Assembly: GCA_002914805.1 (NCBI GenBank)
Contig: JXTB01000177.1
Span: 193,790 to 257,789, forward strand
Length of the DNA: 64,000 nucleotides
From: Parasponia andersonii
Lineage: Eukaryota; Streptophyta; Magnoliopsida; Rosales; Cannabaceae
Direction: 5' to 3'
The translations under genes and the position numbers were made by a program. The notes under the pieces were generated by a model. It did not search any database. It saw only the letters and a list, made by a program, of their open reading frames with translations, and was not told the DNA's origin. Shown in pieces: positions 37,051-49,700 of the stretch (its first letter is position 1; every line of letters begins with the position of its first letter).

Positions 37051-37500
37051 TAATTTTTTTTGAAAGGAAAAGGGTCCTTTTATTTAAATCAAAGAGGATA
37101 AACTAACAATACAGTCTGGTACACAGTCACGCCAGGCCTCATCAATTTCTGAAGAAAAACAAAAACAAGCTAGGCTATGGGCACAGAGTTTTCCTCACGA
37201 TGAATGAAACTGAACCTGACACTGCCTAAATATTGAATAATCAGAAATAATTGGGCTTTCTCTGGACAGGCGCTGAGGGGATTGAATAGCACCGACGACA
37301 TTACTAGAAACAATTTTAACCCAGCTAACTCCAATATTTAGATTGACATGTTTAGATCTACACAAATTGAAGACCTTCTCGAACCGCAAAACATTCAGCT
37401 AGAAAGACATCGAAATTTCAATTTCTAGGAACTTTGCGGTTGCAGTCATGACAATCATCCCAATATGGTCACGAATAACAATACCAATACCACAATGATA
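37051..37500 (-). mobile_element. 5'-truncated LINE end with RNase H-like (RVT_3) domain
   Basis: On the minus strand from about 37497 the translation begins with GIGIVIRDHIGM, then VMTATAKFLE and, in other frames, LAECFAVREG, AIQSP and ESPIISD, the pattern of the RNase H-like domain in plant LINE polyproteins and their host-derived relatives. The frame is broken by at least one stop and frame changes. The 3' end (plus-strand 37051-37060) is an A tract on the minus strand. A 10-base near-match, AATTTATTTT at 37041 and AACTTATTTT at 37501, could be the target duplication. Together this fits a short, dead LINE insertion just downstream of the Spinster-like gene. Confidence 0.6.
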
Positions 37501-38820
37501 AACTTATTTTACGTGTAAAACTTTAAATGGAATGACATACTAATGTAAAAAGCTTGTAAAAGATACTTTGTATATTGAACTAATCATATCAGCTTCCAAT
37601 GGATGAGTATTATTATTATTTTTTTAAATGATAATAAGTGTTTAATCCTATGCGCTCAAATATTTTAGGATAATGTGGTATAGGGTGAGCTTCATTGTCA
37701 CACCAATTTTTTCTCTCCCCACCTTCTAAATAAGGGATTCCTCATGAAATTATGAAATTCTTTTTTACATTTTTTTTTTATATTCATGAATTTCAAAATT
37801 AGCCATTACAGAAAAACGCACATTTATAACTCAAGTATTTTAATAGTTTATCTTCTTTCATCAATATTTCTTCTTCGTCAATATTGTGTAATTTGTCATA
37901 GTTGGTGTATTGAGGCGAAATTTTGTTTTGTTCATAGAACTGTTATAATTACGTTATATTTTAATATTTTTTTTTCAATCTTAAAATACCGCTACTAACA
38001 AGTTTTTCTCAATTTCTTTTGGGTAGAATGTGTTTGAGGGAGCATAGGAAATATGACCATTATTCATTGTCATACGTTGATCTCTTTAATTAAGAGGGAC
38101 AAAGATAGACAAAGAATGGTGACAATAGAGCAAAAGAAAAAGAACGGTGACAATAAAGCCAAAAGAGTAATTTTTTTCTTATTTTTTTTTTATTTTTTTG
38201 TGCTTAAACCACCGTTCATGAAACGTAGTGGACGAAGTTAGGAATTTTTGTCAGTAGGGCTCAAGTTAAATGATCTAACAATTTTTTTTTTTCAGACAAC
38301 AACAAAAAATATTAAAAACTAACAATTAAATGCTACAATTGTCCCCCATAGGCATTCATGAAAATATAGTGTGTAATAAATAAGTTTGAATCAAAATCTT
38401 AAATATGATAATCACTTAGGAATTGAAACCAAAACAACACCAACTCCTCTCACAATACAATAGGAATTTCAGTTTTATACAGTATACTAAACTTACTTAA
38501 CGAAAGGCAGAGCGAATCCCGACTCTTTAATAGAACTTACATATTCTACTACTCCAGTGAAAAAAATTTAACAATATGTAACTTTGTTTCGCCTCGTTTT
38601 GCTTACATATATAGCTTAGGTTGTACGATAGCCATTAAGTAAGAGATCTGAAACGTAACATTAAAAAAGTACCTAAAAGATAAAATATTACAATCAAATA
38701 ATTACAAGAGAAAATCAATAAGGAAACCACCTAAAAGAGAAAACAAATTACAGATAATTACAGAGGGAAAAATTAAAAAAAAAAAAACATTTATCCTCCA
38801 TAATTTTAGGTAACAAAATC
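37501..38820. other. Intergenic; right part may be the LTR of the old copia element
   Basis: No gene. From about 38300 the sequence lies directly past the RNase H end of the minus-strand copia fossil, where its 3' LTR would be, and includes a TATATATG-like word, but LTR ends could not be defined. Confidence 0.35.
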
Positions 38821-38829
38821 AATGGAAGA

Positions 38830-39428
38830 ATTATTCTATGATATGATACACACGAAGTTGGTCAGCAGCGAAAATATGATACACACGAAGAGTACCATCT
38901 TGAACATACTGTCAAACAAAGTGAAAGTGAATGGCGATATGCTTCACGTAGGGGGAAAAAAAAAAAAAAAAAACTAGTTTGGCACACAGGTTCCTCGCCC
39001 CCACATTATCATAATAGAATGGTAGATGTAAAAGAAGTAAGACACCAAGCTCGGTCAAAAGAGAAGACAACTGTAGTATTTTGGAAGCAGCAGAGGCAAC
39101 CCCATGTTTTTCCACTTCAGTAGAAGACTGAGCAATAGGACGTTGTTTCTTGGAGCTCCAAGATATGAGATTATGAACCAAGAAATTCATATATGTACAC
39201 GGTGGAAGTACGATCATCATGATTTTTGTTCCAGTCAGCATTAGAAAAGGCATGTAGTGTAAGAGGAGAATCTTGGCCAAAGAACAAGCCATGATGTTTT
39301 GACGGCAAGCCAATGGTTGATTATAGGTTGATGCATAAATTGAGAGAGCTTCGCTAACTGTAAAGGCAATTACAGGATGTGTAATAGAAAGATACTGAAG
39401 ACTACCCACTATCAAGCTAACATTTAGA
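38830..39428 (-). mobile_element. Old Ty1/copia fossil, RNase H-region piece
   Basis: Minus-strand translation shows copia landmarks in order: IVGSLQYLSITHPVIAF, WSSKKQRPIAQSSTEVEKHG and LLTELGVLL, which lie at the end of the reverse transcriptase and in the RNase H of copia polyproteins. It is one of several separated pieces of an old element whose reverse-transcriptase pieces lie at 51160-51874 and 55680-55870. Broken, with multiple breaks; clearly older than the elements inserted in it. Confidence 0.8.
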
Positions 39429-41499
39429 AGCATCAGCCCAAAGCCCGGGCTAATGACAAAAAGAGAATTTTACAAGTAAAAATTTATAAGTTACTTTAGA
39501 AAAGTTTAGAAACTTTAATTTTTCAGAAAAATGACAACTAGTTTTAAAATGACACTTTCTGTAAAAGTTTATAAAAATAGTCCAAAATATAAATTCTCAC
39601 AATTTGTAATCATTATTAAACATAGACCGTTAATATAAGTCATAAAACATGTCTGAACATCATCATCATCGTTAATATGAGCCACAGAGTTTCATTTCAA
39701 GTCCAATATAGTTAAAATAAAAGTCTCCAAATAGTTACCAACAACTACTATAATCATAGAGCTTTCTCTACTCACTTTATTAGACTACCCAAGTGATCCT
39801 ACGTACCACTTGAGAGAGAAAAAGATAGGGTGAGTATGCGAATGCTCAATAGGAATTCAATTACCTTTTATTGGATGATTGCCATTTTTCAGACTTGTAC
39901 AATTTGTAATTTTCTAAAATTGATTTATAAAATCAAGTTCTCAAATCATCTCAGTAATCATGTTTAAATCACATAATCAAAGAAAATTCCAAAATCTACA
40001 GTATTATACATATCATAAATCAACAATAAATATGATTGAGCTCTCATCCTCCTAGTATGGCCCTGTAATACCCCTTTACTAGAGGTACCCAACATCCTAA
40101 TACTACTTAGAAGTGCATAAGAAAATCCTACATACATGCTAAGTCTCTCACCTAGTACTGTAGTAACTCGCCAGCGATCTAAACTACCGTAATGTAATAA
40201 TGAAACTCAAGTGTGTGATCATATGGTATGTACAATATATAACAGAGTTTGTAAGAATCATACATCAGATATATCAACAAAATCATACTTTAAAACCCAT
40301 TTGAATTATTATAGAATTCAATGAAAATTGGGCAATATAATAGCTGTCTTTTCCTGGAACCATAATTTTAAAACTTGCATAAAAACACCATAATCTAATC
40401 TCAGAATAATCCAATATATTTCATTAGCTCACAAATCAATGTATTATCTATTCAAGTCATTTTCATCCAAAATTGTCCATATTTTCAAAAATAGATCATA
40501 ATACACATTTTAAAATAAAATAAGTATAAAAACTAGGTAATTGAACCCTGACCTCGCTCTAATAGCTATGTGAAGTTATCGGTACTCGTAGAAATTCTTG
40601 TTGGTCAATTAGGTACTCGAAAAGTCGTTTCGGGAATCCTATTTGCTCACTTTGAGGAATGACTTTTACAATGATGCCTTCAATTGAATAATGGACAACA
40701 CCATTGTGTTCTTAATGTTCAAAATATCTATGTTAGGTATATAACTCGATTAATTTGGGTTCGAGCCAAAACCGAACCCTGGGCATGTGAAATGAGATGA
40801 AATCTCGAGTCTCGTGAATAGAATTTCATGCCACTTCGAAACATAGCGATGTTATATATCAAAGCTTGTTTCTAGACCTTAATAAGTCCAAATTCAAGGT
40901 CAAAACATTCTTTTCTAGGCCTTGAGCCACAAACGAGCCTTAATTACCAAAGTTACAAAAATATCATTTTTCTAAAAATATTTGCAGAACTACCAACTTT
41001 TCAAACAAGATTTTCTCATAATCCATATTTCAACTCAACTCAACTTAGACATTCTCAATATCACAACATTCACACAATTTTTCACACTAGGTATCACAAG
41101 AATATAATAATCTTCCCAAAAATATTTATGAAAATGCCTATTATGAAATTGTCCAGATTAAATTAAAACACTCGTTGAAGTTGATTGGACTTGCCAGTAT
41201 TGGTAGGAAACAATGGCATTGGGTTGTAAAATCACCAGAAGTGGTCACAATAGGCTACGGTAAGGTGCAGCTTTCCTATGCATCTAGGTTGTTTACTGAT
41301 GTCGGTGGTGTGGCTTTGTCGGACGTTGTAGAGTTAGTTGGTCGGAGCTTATGGCTTGGGTTAATAGTGGTGGCCAGATTTTTATTTGGGCACCAAAGGG
41401 TTTTGAGGGAGAAGAAGAGAATGAGAAAGAGAGAGGGGGGTAAGTTTAGGGATTTGGTTTTCAAATTGAGAAAAAAATGCTACTTGGCAGATCAAGAAT
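39429..41499 (-). mobile_element. Gypsy-type solo LTR fossil (minus strand), inside the old copia
   Basis: The left end (AGCATCAGCCCAAAGCCC, 39429 on) is the decayed complement of the LTR end seen at 20144. The stretch near 39831-39860 (GAGTATGCGAATGCTCAATAGG) is the complement of the shared motif of this LTR family, and 39459-39482 matches the same part of the LTRs at 55888 and 62601. The LARD-like element at 41500 lands in it; about 105 bases after that element (51051 to about 51155) are probably its remaining end, an inference. Open frames here are not host genes. Fossil, older than its insert. Confidence 0.65.
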
Positions 41500-43058
41500 T
41501 GTTAGGCGAAATACATATACATAAAATAACCGTAAGTGCACGAGTAATAAACAAAAAATGATAAGAAAGTTGTTGATCCTATAAGGAATTGAGTATTAAA
41601 TTGCCGCTAAGAATTGAGATTATCATGACCTAACTTTATCTAGAAAATCGAACTAAATGAATATATACTTAAATAAATATAAATATAAATATTAATACAA
41701 AAATAAAATATAGAAACCTTTATGTACAAATGTATCAGGGGATTGAATTTACCTAACTATCAATTATATCTTTTGATCACCAATTGCATTCTAATCAGTT
41801 ATTCCTAATTTATAAGCAAAGAACCCTATGGTATTTTTACTCCCTCTCTTGAGTACCGAGTGAAATCATTCCTAAATTCAATTTATAATACATCTATTCT
41901 TAATCTAGAAATTAATAATTTATTATGTTTAATATTTCTTTGGTCATACCTTCAAAGAAATTATAGATCCTCTCAAACTCGACAAAATCCTAGGTTATAC
42001 TATCCTATAGTCCTATATAAAATTCCCTCTCTTGAGTGCCGAATTCTAGAAACCAAATCATTCAACTAGCGGCCAATTAATTGAGAAGCATAAGCATAGA
42101 ATAGCATGAATAAATTCTAGAAAATATCAAAGAACATATTGGAAATTAAGATATAGAATCAAGCATAACTTACATCATTTCCCTAACATATAGCAATTAG
42201 TTCAACATAGGAGAATCTATCCCTAATCTCAATAAGAATTTCACAATTCTAAACATATTCATAAATCAAGCACAATACAAAAATTCAAATGAGATCAGGG
42301 TAAGAAAGAGGAAGAGAAAACTCATTTGTAGAGGTAGAACTTCAAGCCTTCAATTCTTCAAGTAACTCTCTCAAGCATCCTCTTCAATATTTCAGTACTA
42401 AAGCTCTATTCTCTCTAGGATTTTTAGCTCTCTTTATTGTGTTTCTTCTCTAACTATCCACCTTTGCTATAGAGGCTTAAGTGTGTATTTATAGGACACC
42501 CATATGACCTAGGATTAAGAAAATTATAATAATTCGATCAGATAAAATCAAGGCCCGAGATTTCTCTTAAAATCTCGCTAAAAACATGGCTATAGACACA
42601 GGAAAGTATTGCGGTGCTTGACAACTAGCGCCATAATGCTAGTTAAAATTGACCACTTGCTAAAAATTGAGAGTGTAATGGTACTCTATATGTAGCACCA
42701 CAGTGCTTAGCTGAAGTTAGGGAAGCACTGTAGTGCTCTAAGTTCAGCACCGCGATGCTTGCCTCTTTACCCAAAATTTAGCTTTCCAGTTAAAATTGAG
42801 AGGGCCTAGGTGCTCTAGAACAATGCCTAGGCACTTCAGCTACTGTCTCTAATATCCGTATTGGCTCCTTGACATGCATTTGAACATCTCTAAAGTTTCA
42901 AAACTCTTCCTTTTTGGTTCCAAACTTACACTAAGTCTCAATCTCTTATTTTCTACAATATAAACACGAAATAATATTAAAACAATACAAATATTTGATA
43001 ACTTACAAATATTTGAATTGGAAAATATTTGATTTGTGAGTAAAATGCACACTCATCA
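41500..43058 (-). repeat. Left LTR of the LARD-like element
   Basis: Length 1559 bp, from TGTTAGGCGAAAT to CACTCATCA. Contains CCTATAAATACAC read on the minus strand (about 42484-42500), a likely TATA box, and a cluster of GCAC...GTGC palindromes at 42600-42770. Confidence 0.85.
42600..42770. repeat. Palindrome cluster in the left LTR of the LARD-like element
   Basis: Near-palindromes of the form AGCAC(N4)GTGCT at 42694-42707, 42724-42737 and 42746-42759, with looser copies at 42609-42618 and 42784-42840. The right LTR has diverged copies at 50580-50760. Confidence 0.75.
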
Positions 43059-44267
43059 AATACCCATAAACTCAAATTTGTGCTTGTCCTCAAGAGGAAG
43101 AAAAACATGAATCAAGTATTAAAACACCAATAGCAATGTGTGAGTTCCCTATCAAATCAACAACTGTGCAAGTATTTCTGAAATCACAAAATGTTCTAAG
43201 TTCAAATGTCATACAAACATTGAGAGTATTTAGAATTTCAACATCAAGCATTGGTTTCACCTCACTCAAGACCCTCTCATGTAAGTGTGTGCACAATCAA
43301 TTTGACCTAACCTGATAAACTCTGAATAAACTTTTGTGCTTATTAGACTATGAATGCTCTTTAAATAATGCAAATTAGAACTACCATAAGCCTAATTTTT
43401 GTGTTGTTCTTTACTAATATAGGTTATAGTGTCATAAAAGATCAAATGGTCTTTCAAGGGATATAATGTAAGGTCGGAGTGAAATGATAGATAAGAAAGA
43501 TAGTTTTCGGCTCAGATCACTAGGACATACATCACAAATCAAGGATCTTGTATGATTCCCATAAAAATTTACCCACTAATCACCCATTATAACACTATCT
43601 TTTCCTTGACTTACACCCATAAAACATTTATTTAAAGTACAAAACTAACCACAATCCCTATCCTTCTTTTTTTTTGATGATATATGATAAGGATTGTGAC
43701 AAAAAGAAGAGAAACATGAATCTTAACCCCAAACTCAAACTCAACATTGTCCCAATTCATACAAATTCTCCCTATTTTTTTTTTTTCAAGAATTGAACCA
43801 AAAGATGAATTTTGTACTACCAACATACTTACTTTTAACATTCTATCTTCAATTTCATGCAATGATATAACCCTGCCTAAAGTAAAGGTGAGGCAATTCA
43901 TTGGATTGCTCGGTTAAACTTATATGGGTAGTGAAAGAATTAGGTCAAATAGGCTCAAATGAGTAACTAATGAGGAATTTCTATAGGTTAGCTTCAAAGG
44001 CACAAAGGATCCAAAGAAATGCCTAGATCTTCTCTTTGTGATACTTAACCTAGAATTTATCCTCAAGCAATACTCAAATGGGTTTTAGGGTTTATGAGAT
44101 ATTAAGCCAACTAATGCACATAAGTGTCTTCTAAAGCTCAAAATAATCAAGTGATCATAATTCATGATGCTCAAATGTATGGAATCAAGAGTGAACTTTA
44201 ACCAATGCGAACTAAGCATACAAATAATTTTAATGAATTGTATTTTAAAAGACCTAAAGAATATTTA

Positions 44268-44429
44268 GAGCGCATTTGGTATATGATTTAAATCCCATTC
44301 TTCAAATCTAGAAACAACTTTCATGTAGAAAGTTGGAAGGATAAATGTTTTATCTATTTATATTTCCAACTTTCTATACAAAAGCTGCTTTTAGATTTAA
44401 AGAATATGACTCGAGTACCAAACGTGCGA
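44268..44429. mobile_element. Tourist-like MITE inside the LARD-like element
   Basis: Flanked by TTA on both sides (44265-44267 and 44430-44432), the PIF/Harbinger target duplication. Ends are GAGCGCATTTGGTA and, inward from the right, TCGCACGTTTGGTA. The interior forms a hairpin in which CAACTTTC...GAAAGTTGG words pair. 162 bp, non-coding. Confidence 0.75.
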
Positions 44430-45810
44430 TTAGTGACTATGCTCATCATCAATAATAAGTTATCTCATCTCAACAAAAGTTACAACTTATTCAAACAAGC
44501 AAAGAAAAGTAAGAAAAAGATTTGCCAAAAGTACACAACTCATAAAAAAATAATCATGGCAACTAACACATTAGCCAAGCCATAACCAAAAAATAATTAA
44601 TCAACAAGTGTTTTCACTCTCAAACTCAAAATTGGCAATGTTCTTAATATATATATGTTTAATATAAATACAAGGGAAAATAATATGTGCCCAAGAGATG
44701 AGACATTCTTTTTCTATTAAGGTGATAGTGAGGGACTCCTCTCCATAATTTGCATCTTTAGGCTTATTTATGTAAAAATTGGTGAAGCTTATCAAATAAC
44801 AGCTTCTATCCATAGTACATATCACAAAACATGACAAATATGTCTTGTTTTTGAATGCCCTTAAGCTTTGTGATATATGAAAATATTTGGCAGGTACGCT
44901 CAACTTGTCTCTAATCCAGCATATATGTTTAGTAGGCTTGAATGAGCAGTGATTTGGAGGAGATTTTGGCCATATATGATCATCATAGATATGATCTTTG
45001 ATGAACAGTGGCAACATGATGATTTGAATTTCAAAGGATGAAGATTCATAATTATTGTCTTATGATTCTTATTCATTGATCTACTCTTGATTCTCCCCCT
45101 CACTTGGGTAGTCAATATTAAACAAACCCAAGATCCTCCCGCTTATACTCGGCTCTTCATAGTGACTTTCATCTATGATTATGACTTGTGCATTTTTCAT
45201 AGCCACCTTTCTTGTCATGGCTTTAAGGGAGTCTTATAGAGAGTCAAATTGTAAGTTACGAATGGTCTCCAAACTTTCCCATTCCTTATTTTGAAGTCTT
45301 GTCTCCTTCGAAAATTTTGAAGAAGGTATTCAAGGTCAGAAGAAGACTCCATTTGGTGATGTTGAGTATCAGACCAAGGCACCGAAATGTATAGTTATCC
45401 CATAATACTTAGTGGGTCGGTGGATAATTCTAACCCCGATAGTCAAAATCGGCCATATTTTCCAACAACCAATAGGCATCATTTGCGGATAGTTAGTAGA
45501 TAAAGACGATACCATTTCCTTTTTCTACCCACATTCTTATTTGAAGTCTAAGGTTATTAATGAAGTTTTATATTTGATACTCTCGGGAGAAACTATGATT
45601 CGGGCACATCGTGAAAAACTTTTGTATCTCTACCATACATAATAAAATGACTCCAAATCTCATTGAGCAAACCATAAAAGGACTTGTCGATCTAAAATCT
45701 CTAAGTACATCAACAAACATTTAAAAAAAAATAAAATTAAAATAAATGCCTAAATTAAAAATCAAGTTATTTACTCTTGATATTGACAACAATCTAAAGC
45801 ACCATTTTCT

Positions 45811-45824
45811 GGGTAACGGAGCCA
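45811..45824 (-). other. Primer-binding site of the LARD-like element (tRNA-Asp-like)
   Basis: Minus strand reads TGGCTCCGTTACCC, close to the TGGCGCCGTTGCCGG site complementary to the 3' end of tRNA-Asp used by plant Tat/Athila elements. It lies six bases from the right LTR edge. Confidence 0.7.
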
Positions 45825-46767
45825 AAAATTTGTTATGCGAAATATATATACGTAAAATATCCTCAGGTACACAGGTTGTAAATAAGTAATAAAATGACAA
45901 GAGAGTAGTTAATCTCATGAGGAATTGGGTATTAAATTACTACTAAGTATAGAGATTATCGTGACTTAACTTTATCTAGGCAATCGAACTAACTAAATTT
46001 ATACTTAAATAAATATAAATACAAAAATAAAATATAGAAACTTCTATGTACAAATGTACTAGGAGGTTGGATTCACCTAACTATCAATTATATTTTTTGA
46101 TCGCTAATTGTATTCTAATACATTATTTCTAATTTATAAGCAAAGAACTCTATGGTATTTCTACTTCCTCTCTCGAGTGCTGAGTGTAATCATTCCTAAA
46201 TTCAGATTCTAATATCTATATTCCGAATCTAGAAATTAAGAATTTACTATGTTTAATAGTTCTTTGATCATAGCTACAAAGGAATTATAGATTCTCTCAA
46301 ACTCTACAAAATCCTAGGTTATACTATTTTATGGTCGTATATTTCTTCTTTCGAGTACCGAATTCTAGAAACTAATTCATTCAACTAGTGGCCAATTAGT
46401 TGAAAAGTATTAAGTATAGAATTATATTAATAAATTCTAGAAAAATATCAAAGAATATATTAGAAACCAAGACATAGAATCAAGCATAAGCTACACCATT
46501 CCCCCAACATATAACCATTAGTTTAACATAGGAGAATCTATTGTTAATCTTAATAAGAAGTTCACAATTTTAAATATGTTCATAAATCAATCACAATACG
46601 AAAATTCAAATGAGATTGAGGTAAGAAAGAGAAAGAGAAAACTTTTTTGCAGAGCTAGAACTTCAAGCTTACAATTCTTTAAGCAAGTCTCTCAAGCATT
46701 CTCTCTAATATTTCAGCTCGAATGCTTTATTTTCTTGAGGACTTTTGGCTCTCTTTGTTATGTCTCC

Positions 46768-49700
46768 TGTAACTCTCTAGATATTCTTAAACTTGTAACT
46801 TTAGTAGAATTATTATTAATAAACTTAGTGTCGAATTTTAATAAGTTTATGTTCGCAAATACTTGAAATTATATGTGCAGTATTATTTTAATGTTAAATT
46901 TAATTATGTGAGAAAACCATAGTTATTCCTTGTTTTAACTTAGAAATTCTAAGTTAGTTTTCCTTAATAATAAATTGATTCTACAAAGATTATATTATGT
47001 ACACCAATATAATCTAATTAAGAATGTGACATGTTTATGTCACACTAAAAATTGTGACATTTTATAACCTGAAGTTAATAGTTGCACCAAAATAGTACTA
47101 TGCCATAATTTGAATTGTTAGGATTTAAGTATACAAAGAATTAAATAGACAAATCAATCTAAGGGTGGAAAATAAGTTGTAGAAAAAAATGAAGACTGGT
47201 GAAGTTTTATCTTAGGGAGGTAATAACTATAAATTAGTGGAATAGAAAAGGTAAGGGATAAAGTTAGTGGATAATTCTAAAAAAAGAAAATATAGACAAA
47301 ACTAATTGATAGCTTTTATCTCTAAAATAATTCAAAAGGTAGGAAAAAAGAAAATGATAATGGAAATGTTCTTTGGAAATTGGTGGCCATAATTCAAAGT
47401 GGAAGACATAGACAAAAGTAATTAGTAGCTTTTGTCTCCAAAATAATTCAAAAGGTATGAAAAAGATTAATATAGTGGAGACTTTCTTTGGGAGCTATGG
47501 TATTAGATTCCAAATAATTGAAAAAGAAAAAATATTAGAGACAAATGTATTGGATGAGTGAAAAATAAAGTAAAAGATAAGGTAATAGCGTAGGAAAAGA
47601 AGATATATTGACAAATTGATAATAATGGTGCTTGAATTATTTGATGGAATGTGAAAGTGTGTATTATTGGATACCTCCTATGGATGGCCTATAAATAGAT
47701 CCTTCAGTTGCCAATTGCAAATCTATACTTAGCCTTTTAATTACTTAACTAAAACTATCTTCATTTTTCCAATTATCCTTTCTCAAAAAAAAAAAAAAAC
47801 TCTTTCTACCTCACTTTCTTCCAAATCTACAAGAGCTATAATATTTTACCCATCGACTCTAAAAATTAAGAATTATAATCAAGAGAAGAGTGCACCTAAT
47901 TTTGTGGTAGAGACATAAGAAAGAAGATTCAAGCTTGGAAAGTAAATATTCGCTCATCTTGCTTGTTATGTGTTTAAATAGATTCTATAAAAGAATAAAT
48001 GGGTAATAATATATTTGATCTACTTTAGATGTTATATAACTTATATTATATTTAGACTTATTTTATTGATTGTTTAAGCCTCTAAATATAAATACTTCAT
48101 AATAATAAAGGCTAAATAATAATAATAATACAAAAATCAAAATGACTAAACACAAAAGTGGAAGATTTTTAAGTGTAAGACCCTAAAATAAAATATGTAT
48201 AAAAATGAACTAAGCTTAATGATTTAGACTTAGATCATTAGGAACAGATTTTTACCCATTAAAAATACTTTCCAAAAATTAAAGATGTTTGCTTAAAAGT
48301 TGAAAGGACTAAAATGCTAAAACTTTGAGTATTTGGGTCAAAAGTGTAATTTTGACAAAATATGGGTTGAATATGTGAGAAAGATATTTAGGCAGTTTTA
48401 AGACCATATTAAAGTGTAAAAGTAAATAAAGGAAGAATCTTTAATAAAAAGATAAGCTATAATTCAATATTTATCATTAGAGGGCATAAAGTTAGAAATC
48501 TTAAGATTATGAGCAAGAATATAAATTATAAAACTTGAAATTTTGAGTTGGAAATTTGGTATAAGAATAAATAGAAAACTTTATTTTAGATCTCTAATTG
48601 GGATAAGAAAATATTTACTTAAATTTAAGACATAAAATCAATTATAGGAAATAAATTGTATATGCCTCTAATTGTATTTAGCCTAGGTTTAGTTATAGGC
48701 CTAAAAAAGCGATCAATGCCTAATAATATTTAGTCCAAGTATGATTTTAGATTTTAAATCTATGTAGCAATTAATATGTTTGACTCACTTATCATATTAT
48801 GACCCCTGATTACGAATAAAATAATTAATCAAGAATAATTAAAAATAATTGATGAAAAAAAATATAACTAAGGAAACTTAACTGATTTTGGATGATATTA
48901 ATCAAATTAACAACTAAATTATTGGTAGATTAAAAAGATCACTATGATAAAAGTAAAGGAGAATTAAATCTCATCCATCTAATTTGAAAGTATAAATTAG
49001 TCAATAAATATAACATGACATTGTTTCTCAAATGTGAAGTTTTATATTTGATCAAGACTGAGTTTTAGTTGTTTTAAGCCCACAAAGTAATTAGAAGTTT
49101 TTTAAACAGGTATAAGTCCACTTTAAATTATTCTAACAGATAGAGTATGCATACGTCAAGCCAAAACTTCGATCTAGACGTACGTAATTAACGAGTGGAA
49201 CTAGGACAATCATATTACGAGGTAAATACAATTTCACGTATGGCATGGAAGGTTTGAAAATGTTTAATGTTTGCAGTATGATATGTTGGAAATTATTTCA
49301 TGTTTTAACTTGCCTTTATTTTATTATTGTATGCCCTATGTATAATGTATGCTTATAAAGATAGATTTCTTATGCTATGAAAATGATGTATGCTTATCTT
49401 ACAATATTATCACATATAAAAGACTGATCTCCCCGAAGCGAGGATTCTTGAGGAAAATTATGTTAAGATTATGACCATGGGTGATTTCAACTGGTTCGCT
49501 CCCCTGGTTCCCCATTTGGTAGTGCGTACTCGGTATGTACACAAGGGCACATAAGAAAGATAAAAGACTTTGTAATAAAGAACGAGATAAAATAATGATA
49601 AAATATCTTATAATAAAGCGTAAAGTAATGATTTCATAAAATAGCATAACCAAATTTTCATAAAAGATTGTTTGTTTATAAATAAAAATATTTTGTGAGA

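Larger units (their letters stand above)
43059..45830 (-). other. Internal region of the LARD-like element, no coding capacity recognised
   Basis: No gag, protease, reverse transcriptase or integrase motif was seen on either strand; open frames (for example the 138-aa one near 44600-45017) have no recognisable features. It holds the polypurine-like stretch at 43059-43100, a Tourist-like MITE and the primer-binding site at its right edge. Confidence 0.7.

Noticed and set aside
41175-41561. Open frame of 128 aa on the plus strand
   Set aside because: It runs from the gypsy-type LTR fossil across the border into the LARD-like element; no domain.
44601-45017. Open frame of 138 aa in the LARD-like element
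   Set aside because: No recognisable motif and biased composition; treated as chance within a non-coding element.
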